This document shows positions 8,040 through 17,122 of a stretch of DNA of 64,000 bases, piece after piece. This DNA comes from Jannaschia sp. S6380. GTDB lineage: Bacteria > Pseudomonadota > Alphaproteobacteria > Rhodobacterales > Rhodobacteraceae. The stretch spans positions 186,001-250,000 of the forward strand of contig NZ_JALKAS010000002.1 in the NCBI RefSeq assembly GCF_023015695.1, read 5' to 3'. The position numbers and the translations under genes are program-made. Each line of letters opens with the position of its first letter. Position 1 is the first letter of the stretch. Below the pieces are notes generated by a model, which saw only the letters and a list, made by a program, of their open reading frames with translations, did no database searches and was not told where the DNA came from.

Positions 8040-9833
8040 ATGGGGCTTCGGGCAACGGACATCTTCGACGACGCGGCGGACATGCTGCCGGGTGTGGCGG
8101 AGATCACGGATCTGACGGTCGCGCATGTGCTGGGGCGCAGCTTCGTCTTCGCCACGACCGAGGGTGGGTCGGGCCCGGCGCAGGGCATCGCGCGCATGAC
8201 GGTCAGCGGGGCCGGCCGGATGGAACATGCCGCGCAATATCTGCAGGACGGGCCGGGCAGCGCGCCGGACCTGCTGGTCGGTGGCGAGTATTACTGGGAC
8301 CAGATGGCCGTCATCGACAAGGGCAGCAGCGCGTACATGCTGACCTCGGGGCGGTATTTCGACGGCCGCGACCATGTCTACGGCTTCCACAGCGTCGAGA
8401 TCGGACGGGACGGCAGCCTGACGGTCGCCGACAGCTTGCCCGCGTCGTCCTGGGGCGGTGTGCAGTACCTCCAGACGATCCAGACCGACAACCGCAAGTT
8501 CGTGACCGGCTTCGACGACGACGAGGGCATCCTGTCGATCATGCGGATCGGCGGCGACGGCGGGATCGAGGTGACGGACACGCTGGACCTGTCGGACGAG
8601 GAATACCCGTCGCGCGTCATCGGCACGGCCTCGGTCGGGAAGGACGGCTACGTCATCTATGACGGCCACCAGCTGGTGAAGATCCGTCAGGACGGCAAGG
8701 TCGGCCGGCAAAGCGAGGTCGACCCGTCGATGCTGGACACGCTGGGCGGCCTGGGCCTCGTGGAGGAGGTGAAGGTCGGTGGCCGGACGTTCCTTCTGTC
8801 GGGCGGGACCCTGACGATGGGCGTGTTCGAGTTGACCGCGGATGGCCGGGTCGAGGCGCGCGACCTGCAGGTCCTGACCCCCGGCGAGGATCACTGGAAC
8901 AGCCTGCGACCCTATTTCGAAGGCTTCGAGATGGATGGCGAGACCTTCGTGGCGGTCGGCGGCACCACGCAGGCCGTGTTCCACCTGAACGGCAACGGCA
9001 TGCTGCACGAGGTCGACGAGAGCCGCTTCGACGGCACCGATTACGGCCGGACCACCGATGTCGAGGTCTTGCAGAAGGGCGGCAAGACCTTCGTGCTGGC
9101 AAAGGAGATCACCGGGTTTCGCGACAGCAACGGCATCCAGGTGCATCAGTTCACCAAGGGCGACGCGGAGCGCGCCGGAAATGGCGGGAACAACACGCTG
9201 AACGGGAACGGGGCCGAGAACTGGATCGCGGGGCGCGGCGGCAACGACGTGCTGAAAGGGCGCGGGGGCGACGATCTGCTGGAGGGGCAGTCGGGACGCG
9301 ACCGCCTGGTGGGCGGCGCCGGTCACGACAATCTCGACGGCGGCAAGGGCAACGACACGCTGGACGGCGGCGCCGGGTTCGACGCCTTTTCCGGCGGCGA
9401 CGGCAACGATCGCCTGATCGGCCGCGCCGGTCTCGATATCATGGAGGGTGGCACGGGGGCGGACCGGCTCTATGGCGGTGGCGATGCGGACATCCTCTAC
9501 GGTGGCAACGGCAACGACCGCATCCAGGGCGATGCCGGCGACGACGTCCTTCATGATGGCGGTGGCAGCGATCGTCTGACGGGGGGTGCCGGCGCGGATG
9601 TCTTCGTGTTGAGCCGCGACCGGCGCGACGACGCGATCACCGACTGGGAGGCGGATGTCGACCGGATCGACCTGCGGAATTTCGGCGATGTCGACTATTT
9701 CGATCTGGACATCCGCAATGCCGGACCGGGCGGCGTCACGATCGACCTGCGCGGCGAACGGCTGGAGGTGTCGGTGACGCGCGGACGGCTGGACCCCGAC
9801 GATCTGGGCGCGAACGATTTCCTGTTCGCGTGA
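8040..9833 (+). CDS. RTX (hemolysin-type calcium-binding repeat) protein, type I secretion substrate
   Basis: A 597-residue protein without an N-terminal signal peptide. Residues 1 to about 375 are acidic and rich in repeated beta-strand units ending in Gly/Asp-rich turns (VGGEYYWDQMA, VGGRTFLLSGGT, VAVGGTTQAVF), possibly a beta-propeller. About residues 380-525 hold roughly sixteen tandem RTX nonapeptides of the GGxGNDxLx type. The C-terminal 70 residues (ITDWEADVDRIDLRNFG to NDFLFA) are the uncleaved type I secretion signal typical of the family. It is therefore expected outside the cell, folded by calcium. No ABC/HlyD/TolC exporter is adjacent. The function of the N-terminal domain is unknown. 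Confidence 0.88.
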   Translation: MGLRATDIFDDAADMLPGVAEITDLTVAHVLGRSFVFATTEGGSGPAQGIARMTVSGAGRMEHAAQYLQDGPGSAPDLLVGGEYYWDQMAVIDKGSSAYMLTSGRYFDGRDHVYGFHSVEIGRDGSLTVADSLPASSWGGVQYLQTIQTDNRKFVTGFDDDEGILSIMRIGGDGGIEVTDTLDLSDEEYPSRVIGTASVGKDGYVIYDGHQLVKIRQDGKVGRQSEVDPSMLDTLGGLGLVEEVKVGGRTFLLSGGTLTMGVFELTADGRVEARDLQVLTPGEDHWNSLRPYFEGFEMDGETFVAVGGTTQAVFHLNGNGMLHEVDESRFDGTDYGRTTDVEVLQKGGKTFVLAKEITGFRDSNGIQVHQFTKGDAERAGNGGNNTLNGNGAENWIAGRGGNDVLKGRGGDDLLEGQSGRDRLVGGAGHDNLDGGKGNDTLDGGAGFDAFSGGDGNDRLIGRAGLDIMEGGTGADRLYGGGDADILYGGNGNDRIQGDAGDDVLHDGGGSDRLTGGAGADVFVLSRDRRDDAITDWEADVDRIDLRNFGDVDYFDLDIRNAGPGGVTIDLRGERLEVSVTRGRLDPDDLGANDFLFA

Positions 9834-9836
9834 AGT

Positions 9837-10748
9837 TCAGGCGTCTTCGACCGCGCCGGTGCCGGTCGAACGGCGCGCCAGCCACAGGCGGATGCAGACC
9901 CAGACTATGATCGTGGTCAGCATCTCCTGCCAGATGAGGGGGTCGGCGAGCGACAGTGCCTCAATTCCGAAGGGCGTGCGGTAAAGCGACAGGCCCGAGA
10001 GGTTGCCGTCGACCGACAGCAGCAGGATCGCCGAGCAGTTGTTGAGGAAATGCAACCCCCAGGCCGCCCCGATGGAGCCGGTCACACGCGTCAGGTCCGC
10101 CGCGATCAGTCCGAAAAGCGTGGGGGGCAGCATGAGCCACAGATCCTCCGTCCCGCCGGACGGGTCGCCATGCAACAGGCCGAAGGCGATGGCCGGCAGG
10201 CCCATCCAGACGATCGGGTGGCGAAAGCGGGCGGCGAGCTGCTGTTGCAGGTAGCCGCGGAACACCACCTCCTCGGCGCCGGTCTGGATGGCGATGCCCA
10301 CCAGCGCCAGCGGCAGGAAGCTGAGAAACAGCGACAGCGGCGTGTTGGGCACCGGGCGGAACGGCATCGGCAGCAGCAGTGTCACGGCCGCGTAGACCAG
10401 CGCGGCGATCACCACGGCGGTCATGAAACCGCGCCCGAGGTTCGGCCCGAACAGCGTGGCCGCCGGCCGGCCATGCAGCAGGCGCGCGACGGCCATCACC
10501 GCGAGTAGGGGGCCGATGAAGACCGCGAGCATCAGCACCACCATCGTCGGCGTGCCGCCCCCAGTGGCCAGCGTGCCGAGATAGGCGTTCGCGCCGTCCG
10601 GCCCGAAGGCGGCGATGAGTGCCACGAGCATGGCCGCGAAGCCCAGCGCGAAGCCCACGGCCACGATCAGGAAGCCGAGGAGCACGCGCCAAAGCGCCGG
10701 TCGGGCCCGGGCGGGGGCCACGAAGCGGTCGAAATCTGTGGTCCACAT
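9837..10748 (-). CDS. CPBP-family intramembrane metalloprotease (CAAX protease-like)
   Basis: A 303-residue membrane protein with about eight hydrophobic helices. The glutamate box AEEVVFRGYLQQQL (about residues 156-169, EExxxR), the second-motif histidine in AFGLLHGD and the third motif HFLNNCSAI (HxxxN) identify the CPBP/Abi family of intramembrane proteases. Bacterial members mature peptides or give self-immunity; the substrate here is unknown. It converges on the RTX gene with only three bases between them and diverges from ilvD. Confidence 0.88.
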   Translation of the reverse strand: MWTTDFDRFVAPARARPALWRVLLGFLIVAVGFALGFAAMLVALIAAFGPDGANAYLGTLATGGGTPTMVVLMLAVFIGPLLAVMAVARLLHGRPAATLFGPNLGRGFMTAVVIAALVYAAVTLLLPMPFRPVPNTPLSLFLSFLPLALVGIAIQTGAEEVVFRGYLQQQLAARFRHPIVWMGLPAIAFGLLHGDPSGGTEDLWLMLPPTLFGLIAADLTRVTGSIGAAWGLHFLNNCSAILLLSVDGNLSGLSLYRTPFGIEALSLADPLIWQEMLTTIIVWVCIRLWLARRSTGTGAVEDA

Positions 10749-10893
10749 GCGCGACGGTCCCTCGGGTCTTTTTCGCGGATGCTAGCAACGCCTTGTCGTC
10801 AGGGCAATCGCGCGCGGGGCCCCATCCGCCGCTTGTCCCGTCGTGACGCGGCGTCTATCCCCGGGGGCGACATTCGAAGAAGGAAGAGCCGAG

Positions 10894-12657
10894 ATGCTGC
10901 GGAACCGCACCGACAAGTCGAAGTTGCCCAGCCGCCACGTCACCGAAGGCCCCGCGCGGGCGCCGCATCGGTCGTATTTCTATGCCATGGAACTGACCGA
11001 GGAGGAGATCGCGCAGCCCTTCGTCGGCGTCGCGACCTGCTGGAACGAGGCGGCGCCGTGCAACATCGCGCTGAACTGGCAGGCGCAATCGGTGAAGGTC
11101 GGCGTCAAGGCCGCGTTCGGCACCCCGCGGGAGTTCACCACGATCACGGTCACCGACGGCATCGCCATGGGGCACGAGGGGATGCGGTCGAGCCTCGCGT
11201 CGCGCGACGCGATTGCCGACACGGTCGAATTGACGATGCGGGGGCATTGCTACGACGCGATTGTGGGGCTCGCCGGCTGCGACAAGTCGCTGCCCGGGAT
11301 GATGATGGCGATGGTCCGGCTGAACACGCCGTCCGTATTCATGTATGGCGGCTCCATCCTGCCGGGCAAGGTGCCCGAGGGGTCGGACGTGCCCGAGGAT
11401 TTCGCGTCGCGCGACCTGACCGTGCAGGACATGTTCGAGGCGGTCGGCCGCTATCAGGCTGGCGACGTGTCGGACGCGCAACTGGCCGTGCTGGAGCGCG
11501 TGGCCTGCCCCTCGGCGGGCGCCTGCGGCGGGCAGTTCACCGCGAACACCATGGCCTGCGTGTCCGAGGCGGTCGGGCTGGCGCTCTTCAACTCATCGGG
11601 GATGCCCGCGCCCTATGAAAGCCGTGGCCAATATGGCGAGGCGTCGGGCCGCGCGGTGATGGACCTGATCGACCGGAACATCCGCGCGCGTGACATCGTG
11701 ACCCGCAAGTCGCTGGAGAACGCGGCGCGGGTCGTGGCCTGCACCGGCGGGTCGACCAATGCGGGCCTGCACCTGCCGGCCATCGCACACGAGGCGGGGA
11801 TCGCGTTCACCCTGCAGGATGTCTGCGACATCTTCCGCGACACGCCCTATTTCGTCGACATGAAGCCGGGCGGGCAATACGTCGCCAAGGACCTTTACGA
11901 GGCGGGCGGCGTGCCCGTCGTGATGAAGGAGCTGCGGAAGGCCGGCCTGGTCCACGAGGATTGCATGACGGCGCATGGCAAGCCCATCGGCGAGATGCTG
12001 GACGAGGTGAAGGGCGAGGCCGATGGCCGCGTGATCCACGCGGTCGCGACGCCGATCACGAAGACCGGCGGCGTCGTCGGCCTGAAGGGGAACCTCGCGC
12101 CCGAAGGGGCCATCGTGAAGGTCGCGGGCATGTCCGAGGAGAGCCAGGTGTTCACCGGCCCGGCCCGCGTCTTCGAGTGTGAGGAGGACGCGTTCGAGGC
12201 CGTGAAGGCCCGCAAATACGCCGAGGGCGAGGTCATCGTCATCCGCAACGAGGGTCCCGCCGGCGGCCCCGGCATGCGCGAGATGCTGGCGACGACCGCC
12301 GCCCTTTCCGGTCAGGGGATGGGCAAGAAGGTCGCGCTGATCACCGACGGGCGGTTCTCGGGCGCGACGCGCGGGTTCTGCGTCGGCCATGTCGGGCCGG
12401 AAGCGGCGCATGGCGGCCCGATCGCCCTGGTGCGGGACGGCGACGTCATCACGTTGAATGCCGTCGAGGGTACGATCGAGGTCGATATCGACGAGGCGGA
12501 GATGGACGCCCGCCGCGCCGATTGGGCCGGACCGCGCCCGACGATCTATGCTTCGGGTGCGTTGTGGAAATACGCGCAGCTCGTGGGCTCGGCCAAGGAT
12601 GGGGCGCCGACCCATCCGGGCGGTGCCGGCGAGGCGCATGTGTACATGGACCTCTAA
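10894..12657 (+). CDS. ilvD: Dihydroxy-acid dehydratase
   Basis: A 587-residue IlvD/Edd dehydratase that converts 2,3-dihydroxy-isovalerate and -methylvalerate to the 2-oxo acids of valine, leucine and isoleucine synthesis. Candidate Fe-S cysteines are in TCWNEAAPC (C49/C56), AGCDKSLPG (C129) and [10 protein letters not shown] (C205/C211). [26 protein letters not shown] and [16 protein letters not shown] are family blocks. The start at [10 protein letters not shown] is chosen over an upstream ATG at 10843 because AAGGAAGAG lies at the right distance and the family begins here. It is transcribed alone or with the two small genes that follow. Confidence 0.96.
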   Translation: MLRNRTDKSKLPSRHVTEGPARAPHRSYFYAMELTEEEIAQPFVGVATCWNEAAPCNIALNWQAQSVKVGVKAAFGTPREFTTITVTDGIAMGHEGMRSSLASRDAIADTVELTMRGHCYDAIVGLAGCDKSLPGMMMAMVRLNTPSVFMYGGSILPGKVPEGSDVPEDFASRDLTVQDMFEAVGRYQAGDVSDAQLAVLERVACPSAGACGGQFTANTMACVSEAVGLALFNSSGMPAPYESRGQYGEASGRAVMDLIDRNIRARDIVTRKSLENAARVVACTGGSTNAGLHLPAIAHEAGIAFTLQDVCDIFRDTPYFVDMKPGGQYVAKDLYEAGGVPVVMKELRKAGLVHEDCMTAHGKPIGEMLDEVKGEADGRVIHAVATPITKTGGVVGLKGNLAPEGAIVKVAGMSEESQVFTGPARVFECEEDAFEAVKARKYAEGEVIVIRNEGPAGGPGMREMLATTAALSGQGMGKKVALITDGRFSGATRGFCVGHVGPEAAHGGPIALVRDGDVITLNAVEGTIEVDIDEAEMDARRADWAGPRPTIYASGALWKYAQLVGSAKDGAPTHPGGAGEAHVYMDL

Positions 12658-12672
12658 GCGGGGTCCGCGGCG

Positions 12673-13452
12673 ATGCACCGGCCCCCGGGGTTCCTCGAAA
12701 GTCTGCGCTCCCGCCGCGCGTTGCGCGCCTGGCAGCGTGCGGCCGCCGCGGGCGAGACCGCCGATGCCGAAACGCTGGCGCGGCTGGCACCCCTGGCGCG
12801 CGAGGTGGCGCAGCGCGCCCGGCAGGTCGCCAAGGCGGCCGACCGGCGCCTGCTGGGGCCGCGTATCGGGGCCGAAGTGATGGACCGTCCGGCCCAATGC
12901 GACTGGGCCTGGCGGCCGGCCCCCTGGGCGCGGGCGCTGTCGCAGGCCACCTTCGCCGGCGCCGGGGGCGGCACCGAACTGGCCGAGGGCGTGACCCTGT
13001 TCCACGACTGCCCGCTGGCCGAGATCACCCTGCGCCAGGACCGGGTGCGCGATGCCGCGGCGGCCGCACCCTTTGCGCTGACGCTGGATGCGCTGGGCTT
13101 CGAGGGATCGTTCCTGTCGCTGGTCGTCAACCTGCCGACCGGGGGGGTCGCGGGTCTTGGGTCGGGGCAGCTGATCGGTGTCGCCGCGCGCCTGAAGATG
13201 GAGCGGCCGGCGGAGATGTTCGTGCGGCTGAACGTGCGCCACGGTCCCAACACCGAACAGCTTGTCAGCGAGCTGCGCCCTCACGGTCCCACCGGCGGGC
13301 CGGCCAAGGCGGAATTTGACCTGGGCTTCGTCGAAATCAACCCCGCGCGGCTGGAGGGTGCCTGGATCGACATCATCTTCGAGAAGCCCGAGATGAACCT
13401 GGTGCGGATCGAGGATCTGACCCTGACGCGCCGCCCGCGCGCCGATATCTGA
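12673..13452 (+). CDS. Conserved protein of unknown function (possibly DUF6478)
   Basis: A 259-residue soluble protein. Residues 1-70 are Ala/Arg-rich and helical (AWQRAAAAGE, REVAQRARQVAKAADRRL). The rest is a beta-rich domain with FHDCPLAEITLRQDR, FEGSFLSLVVNLP and FVRLNVRHGPNTEQL. From memory this resembles a Rhodobacterales-restricted family listed as DUF6478; I cannot confirm that here. It starts 15 bases after ilvD and is followed after 7 bases by another small gene, so the three may form one transcript. The C-terminal LVRIEDLTLTRRPRADI is typical of the family. Confidence 0.7.
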   Translation: MHRPPGFLESLRSRRALRAWQRAAAAGETADAETLARLAPLAREVAQRARQVAKAADRRLLGPRIGAEVMDRPAQCDWAWRPAPWARALSQATFAGAGGGTELAEGVTLFHDCPLAEITLRQDRVRDAAAAAPFALTLDALGFEGSFLSLVVNLPTGGVAGLGSGQLIGVAARLKMERPAEMFVRLNVRHGPNTEQLVSELRPHGPTGGPAKAEFDLGFVEINPARLEGAWIDIIFEKPEMNLVRIEDLTLTRRPRADI

Positions 13453-13459
13453 GGCCGCG

Positions 13460-13813
13460 ATGTCCTGGACCCTTCACCGCATCGCGATCACCGCCGGCCG
13501 CTATCGCGGACTGCTCCGAGGGGACGGCGCGCCGCCCGACCTGCGGATGGAACTGGACGGCGAGACCGTGGGCGACCTGACGGCGGTGGCTGTCGAGAGC
13601 GGCTGGCAGGTGGAGGGCGAGATCGGCCGCCGCGCGCTGAGCGAGGGAACCGGCACGGTGGTGATTCGCACGGCCGACGGACAGGTTCTGGACAGCTTGA
13701 CGATCGTCTGCGGCCTCTCGGCGCCCGAGGATCTGCGCGCCGAGCTGGGCGCGCTGCGGGCCGAACTTTCGATCCTCAAGGCGGCGTTCCGACGTCTGGC
13801 CAGCGGCGGATAA
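13460..13813 (+). CDS. Small conserved protein of unknown function with C-terminal coiled coil
   Basis: A 117-residue protein. The N-terminal 80 residues look like a small beta domain (RIAITAGRYRGLLRGDG, WQVEGEIGRRALSEGTGTVVI). The C-terminal 35 residues (LRAELGALRAELSILKAAFRRL) form an evident leucine-heptad coiled coil suited to self-association or partner binding. It begins 7 bases after the preceding unknown gene, and the two are probably translated together. No known family is recognised. Confidence 0.65.
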   Translation: MSWTLHRIAITAGRYRGLLRGDGAPPDLRMELDGETVGDLTAVAVESGWQVEGEIGRRALSEGTGTVVIRTADGQVLDSLTIVCGLSAPEDLRAELGALRAELSILKAAFRRLASGG

Positions 13814-13831
13814 TCGCTGTTCGCCAAGGGT

Positions 13832-13848
13832 GTTAACGTTGCGTTAAC
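13832..13848. promoter_or_regulatory. Perfect CtrA-type box upstream of the LysR gene
   Basis: GTTAACGTTGCGTTAAC is a perfect dyad (GTTAACG-TTG-CGTTAAC) and an exact match to TTAA-N7-TTAAC, the recognition pattern of the alphaproteobacterial response regulator CtrA; it also fits TTAAC-N5-GTTAAC. It lies 142 bases before the LysR start and downstream of the stop of the small coiled-coil gene. TTAA is very rare in this GC-rich window, so chance is a weak explanation. Confidence 0.6.
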
Positions 13849-13989
13849 CTTCATCTGCACGGTCGGCTTCGGCGTTTCGTGCCCCGCTTTAATCCCGAAT
13901 CCATCCCGCGATTGACCGGCGCGCGGCTTGGTCGTGCCGCAATTGGTCGTCAGCTTCGGGACAGTCGAATTATTCCCAAGGGCCTTTTC

Positions 13990-14895
13990 ATGGACCGTCT
14001 GTCAGAAATGGAAGCATTCGCCACGGTCGTCGACCAGGGCGGGTTCACCGATGCCGCGAAGAAGCTCGGCATCTCGAAATCGGCGGTGTCCAAGCATGTG
14101 TCCTCCCTCGAGACGCGCCTGGGGGCGCGGCTTCTGAACCGCACGACCCGCCGGGTGTCCCCGACCGAGATCGGGCTGGCCTATTACGATCGGGCCCGGC
14201 GTGTCCTGAACGACGCCGGTGAGGCCGATGCCCTGGTCACGTCGATGCAATCGGCCCCCTCGGGGATGCTGCGTGTCTCGGTGGCCACGGATTTCGGCGT
14301 GAACCACCTGTCGCCGATCCTGGGGGGGTTCCTGCACGAATACCCCGAGATCACCGTCAACATGGTGCTGAACAACCGCTACGTGGAACTCATCTCCGAA
14401 GGGTTCGACCTGGCCGTACGGATCGGCGATCTGGAGGATTCGAGCCTGCGTGCGCGCAAGCTGGCCGAGACCCACAAGCAGATGATCGCATCCCCCCAGT
14501 ACCTAGAGGAATACGGCCGTCCACAGCGCATCGACGACCTGAACGAACACAAGCTGCTGCATTATTCCAACCAGGCCAACGGATCGGTCTGGAAGCTGAC
14601 CGCGCCTTCGGGCGAAAAGCGTCAGGTCCGCTCCGCCGGCTGGCTGACCGTGAATGACGGGCAATCGCTGCTGAACGCCGCCTGCAACGGGCTGGGCATC
14701 GCGTTCTTGCCTGATTTCCTCTATGCCGAGGCGATGAAGGACGGGCGTCTGGTTCCCGCCATCGACGGCATGGCGCCCGAGACGCAAGGCATCTACGCCG
14801 TCTATCCGCCGGGCCGCTATACGCAGCCCAAGGTGCGCGCCTTCATCGATTTCCTGGTCGAGAGTTTTCGCGACCGCGGCCCCGGCGGCTGGTGA
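13990..14895 (+). CDS. LysR-family transcriptional regulator
   Basis: A 301-residue LysR-type regulator. Residues 1-60 hold the winged helix-turn-helix (FTDAAKKLGISKSAVSKHVSSLE, recognition helix about 30-40). A linker helix and a PBP2-like effector-binding domain follow (about 90-295; LRVSVATDFGVNHLSPIL, GIAFLPDFLYAEA). The closest look is to CrgA/DmlR-type regulators. The effector and targets cannot be deduced. The start at 13990 gives the standard MDRLSEMEAFATV; the frame stays open to a GTG at 13879. The upstream region carries a perfect CtrA-type box, so control by CtrA is likely. It converges on an OmpA gene with a 24-base gap. Confidence 0.9.
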   Translation: MDRLSEMEAFATVVDQGGFTDAAKKLGISKSAVSKHVSSLETRLGARLLNRTTRRVSPTEIGLAYYDRARRVLNDAGEADALVTSMQSAPSGMLRVSVATDFGVNHLSPILGGFLHEYPEITVNMVLNNRYVELISEGFDLAVRIGDLEDSSLRARKLAETHKQMIASPQYLEEYGRPQRIDDLNEHKLLHYSNQANGSVWKLTAPSGEKRQVRSAGWLTVNDGQSLLNAACNGLGIAFLPDFLYAEAMKDGRLVPAIDGMAPETQGIYAVYPPGRYTQPKVRAFIDFLVESFRDRGPGGW

Positions 14896-14919
14896 TAGGA
14901 CGCGCGCGCGGCGCCCGCG

Positions 14920-15831
14920 TCATTCGGTCGAGGTGATGACCACTTCCACCCGGCGGTTCGCCCGTCGCCCGTCCGGCGTGTCGTTGCGGGCGATCGGGGC
15001 GAAATAGCCCACGCCCTGCGCCTCGACCCGGCCGGGGGCGATGCCATGACGTTCGATCAGTAGCGCGCGCGCGCTTTCGGCCCGCCTGCGCGAGATGGCC
15101 ATGTTCCCCTGGGTGCCGCCCTCGGCATCGGTATGGCCGACCAGCGCGACCGTGGTGCCGGGATTGTCGCGAAGGAACGCCGCCAGTGCTGCGATCGAAG
15201 CATGGTCCGACCGGCCCAGCGTGCTGGACCCGGTGGCGAAATCGAGATCGGCCAGCACCGCATGACCGGACGACACGAGCGCCCGCACGATATCAGACCC
15301 GGTGGACGGGATCGGCGGCGGAGCGGGGTTCGACGCGCTCTTGACCGGGGCGGCCTCGGCTTCGGGGTCGATGCGGGTGACCTGGATGAAACCCTGCGCG
15401 CCCGAACGGCTGACGACGAGGGTAGTCCAGGCCTCGCCCTTGCGCATTGCCAGATAACGATAGTCGGCCAAGTCGACGAACATCGCCGGTGCCGGGGTCA
15501 CGTCGATCCCGAAGCGGAAGTCGAACCCGCCGCAGGCCCGATCGGCGCAGGTGAAGACCGCGCGCCAGTCCTCCGCCTCCAACTGGGCGCGCAGGGGGGC
15601 GAGGATCTGCAGCACGGTCGCCTCGGGCGCGTCCAGCCGCCAGACGCGGCGGGTCAGCCCGCCCTCGACCGTGACCACCGGAAGCGTGTCGACGAACGGT
15701 CCCGTCGCGATGCGATGCGCGGCCAGCGGTCGGCTTTCCGTGAACGTCGCCGCGGCCGGAAACGGCATCGTCAGATCGACCGCCCCCGCCGGGCCGGCAA
15801 GCGCGAACGAGAGCGCCAGTGCCCGGATCAA
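14920..15831 (-). CDS. OmpA-family peptidoglycan-binding protein, TTG start coupled to upstream gene
   Basis: A 303-residue exported protein. The signal peptide is IRALALSFALAGPAGA. Residues about 20-180 form an unassigned N-terminal domain with one CADRACGG pair of cysteines. The C-terminal OmpA domain (about 190-300) shows the peptidoglycan-binding pattern GHTDAEGGTQGNMAISRRRAES and closes with RRANRRVEVVI. It should tether the outer envelope to peptidoglycan. No ATG or GTG fits: the signal peptide begins at a TTG that overlaps the stop of the AhpD-like gene as TTGA, so translation is probably coupled. Confidence 0.82.
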   Translation of the reverse strand: MIRALALSFALAGPAGAVDLTMPFPAAATFTESRPLAAHRIATGPFVDTLPVVTVEGGLTRRVWRLDAPEATVLQILAPLRAQLEAEDWRAVFTCADRACGGFDFRFGIDVTPAPAMFVDLADYRYLAMRKGEAWTTLVVSRSGAQGFIQVTRIDPEAEAAPVKSASNPAPPPIPSTGSDIVRALVSSGHAVLADLDFATGSSTLGRSDHASIAALAAFLRDNPGTTVALVGHTDAEGGTQGNMAISRRRAESARALLIERHGIAPGRVEAQGVGYFAPIARNDTPDGRRANRRVEVVITSTE

Positions 15832-16394
15832 CGCGCCTGCCCGTGATATTCGGGGTTCGGCGCCATCGCGATGGCCGAGGCCACTCGGTTCGTCATGTTG
15901 AAGAACCCCGCGACGGAGGCGAGGTCGAAGATGTCGCGATCGCTCAGCCCATGATCGCGCAGGGATTGGCGGTCCGCCGCCTCGATCGTGGCGGAGGCGC
16001 GGGTAATGGTCACGGCGAAGTCGAGCATGGCACGTTGGCGTGCGTCGATGGGGGCCACGCGGTAGTTCATCGCGATCATCTCGCCCAGGGCGGGGTCGCC
16101 CGACAATTGCCGGACGGCCGCGCCGTGCGCGACGAGGCAATAGAAGCACCGGTTCTCGGCCGAAACGGCGACGGCGACCATCTCGCGCTCCAGCTTGGAG
16201 AGCCCCGAGGGTGCCAGCATCAGGTCGTTGTACATGGCCGTGAAGGCGTTCAGCTTGTCGATGTCGAAGGCATAGGCCCGCAGGACGTTGGGCACGAAAC
16301 CCAGCTTCTCGACGCAGATGTCGAAATAGCGCTGCGTTTCGGGCGGCAGCGGATCGACGGGCGGCAGGTTCAGGGCGGTGGGCAGATCGGTCAT
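15828..16394 (-). CDS. AhpD-like / carboxymuconolactone decarboxylase-family peroxidase-related protein
   Basis: A 188-residue all-helical protein of the AhpD-like superfamily. The active-site motif ENRCFYCLVAHGAAV (CxxC with a following His, about residues 82-96) is the redox centre used by AhpD-type alkylhydroperoxidases. The N-terminus (PETQRYFDICVEKLGFVPNVLRAYA) matches the 'peroxidase-related enzyme' subgroup. It probably reduces peroxides or organic hydroperoxides in the cytoplasm; the reductant is unknown. It overlaps the GNAT gene by ATGA and the OmpA gene by TTGA. Confidence 0.88.
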   Translation of the reverse strand: MTDLPTALNLPPVDPLPPETQRYFDICVEKLGFVPNVLRAYAFDIDKLNAFTAMYNDLMLAPSGLSKLEREMVAVAVSAENRCFYCLVAHGAAVRQLSGDPALGEMIAMNYRVAPIDARQRAMLDFAVTITRASATIEAADRQSLRDHGLSDRDIFDLASVAGFFNMTNRVASAIAMAPNPEYHGQAR

Positions 16395-17122
16395 GTCGGA
16401 CTCCAATAGCGGTAACCGCCCCGTCGGGCGAGACCCGCGCGCCGGTACAACGCGACGGCGGCGGCATTGTTCGCCTCGACCGGCAAGGCGATGTGGGACG
16501 CGTCGTGCCCCCGCGCCCAGCGGGCGGCATGGGCCAGGCCGATCCGCCCGACACCCCGCCGCCGGAAGCGCGGCAGCGTCAGCACCATATGGCAGACGGC
16601 CAGACGGTCGTGGATCGCCACGAAGAGTGCGCCGGCCGCGCGGTCGTCGAAACGCAGCAGGATCGCCGTGCGCGGGCCGGTCACGCGATGGGCCGGGGCG
16701 CGGCGGGCGGCGTCGTTGCCATGTGCGTCCCACAGGGCGTCGCAGATCGCCAGGGGCGGCCAATGGGCGAAGCCGCTGACGGGCGGCGCGTTGTCCGGGA
16801 TCGCCCCGACCGGTCCGGCCATCAGGTCCGAGACGCCGCCCATCGCATAGCCTCGTTCGGACAAAAGGGCGGCCAGACCGTCCTCCGCCCCGTCCAGCGT
16901 ACCGAAGACGGTGCCGGGGCGCGCGGCCTCGACCGCGGCGATGCCTTCGTCGTCGGGGGTCGCGCCGGGGCGCAGGCGGGCCGAGGTCGCGCGCCGCGTG
17001 CCCATGCGTTCCGCCGGCAGATCGAACGGCCCGATCCGGTCGAGCCGCGACGGCGGCCAGGTGGCGCGGATGGCCGCCAGGACCTGGGCCGCGTAGGGCA
17101 AGTCGGCGGCCGGATCGGTCAC
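16391..17122 (-). CDS. GNAT-family N-acetyltransferase
   Basis: A 243-residue protein with a C-terminal GNAT domain. The acetyl-CoA-binding motif A is PRFRRRGVGRIGLAHAARWA (about residues 187-206), followed by ALPVEANNAAAVALYRRAGL, the usual motif B. The N-terminal half is a degenerate second domain. The acceptor is unknown. The start is GTG, overlapping the stop of the upstream MoaB-like gene (GTGA). It forms a tightly coupled four-gene run (MoaB-like, GNAT, AhpD-like, OmpA). Confidence 0.85.
   Translation of the reverse strand: MTDPAADLPYAAQVLAAIRATWPPSRLDRIGPFDLPAERMGTRRATSARLRPGATPDDEGIAAVEAARPGTVFGTLDGAEDGLAALLSERGYAMGGVSDLMAGPVGAIPDNAPPVSGFAHWPPLAICDALWDAHGNDAARRAPAHRVTGPRTAILLRFDDRAAGALFVAIHDRLAVCHMVLTLPRFRRRGVGRIGLAHAARWARGHDASHIALPVEANNAAAVALYRRAGLARRGGYRYWSPT

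Noticed and set aside
9180..9620. Tandem DNA repeat in the RTX region
   Set aside because: The repetition is at the protein level (nonapeptides); the nucleotide copies are diverged, and it is fully explained by the coding sequence.
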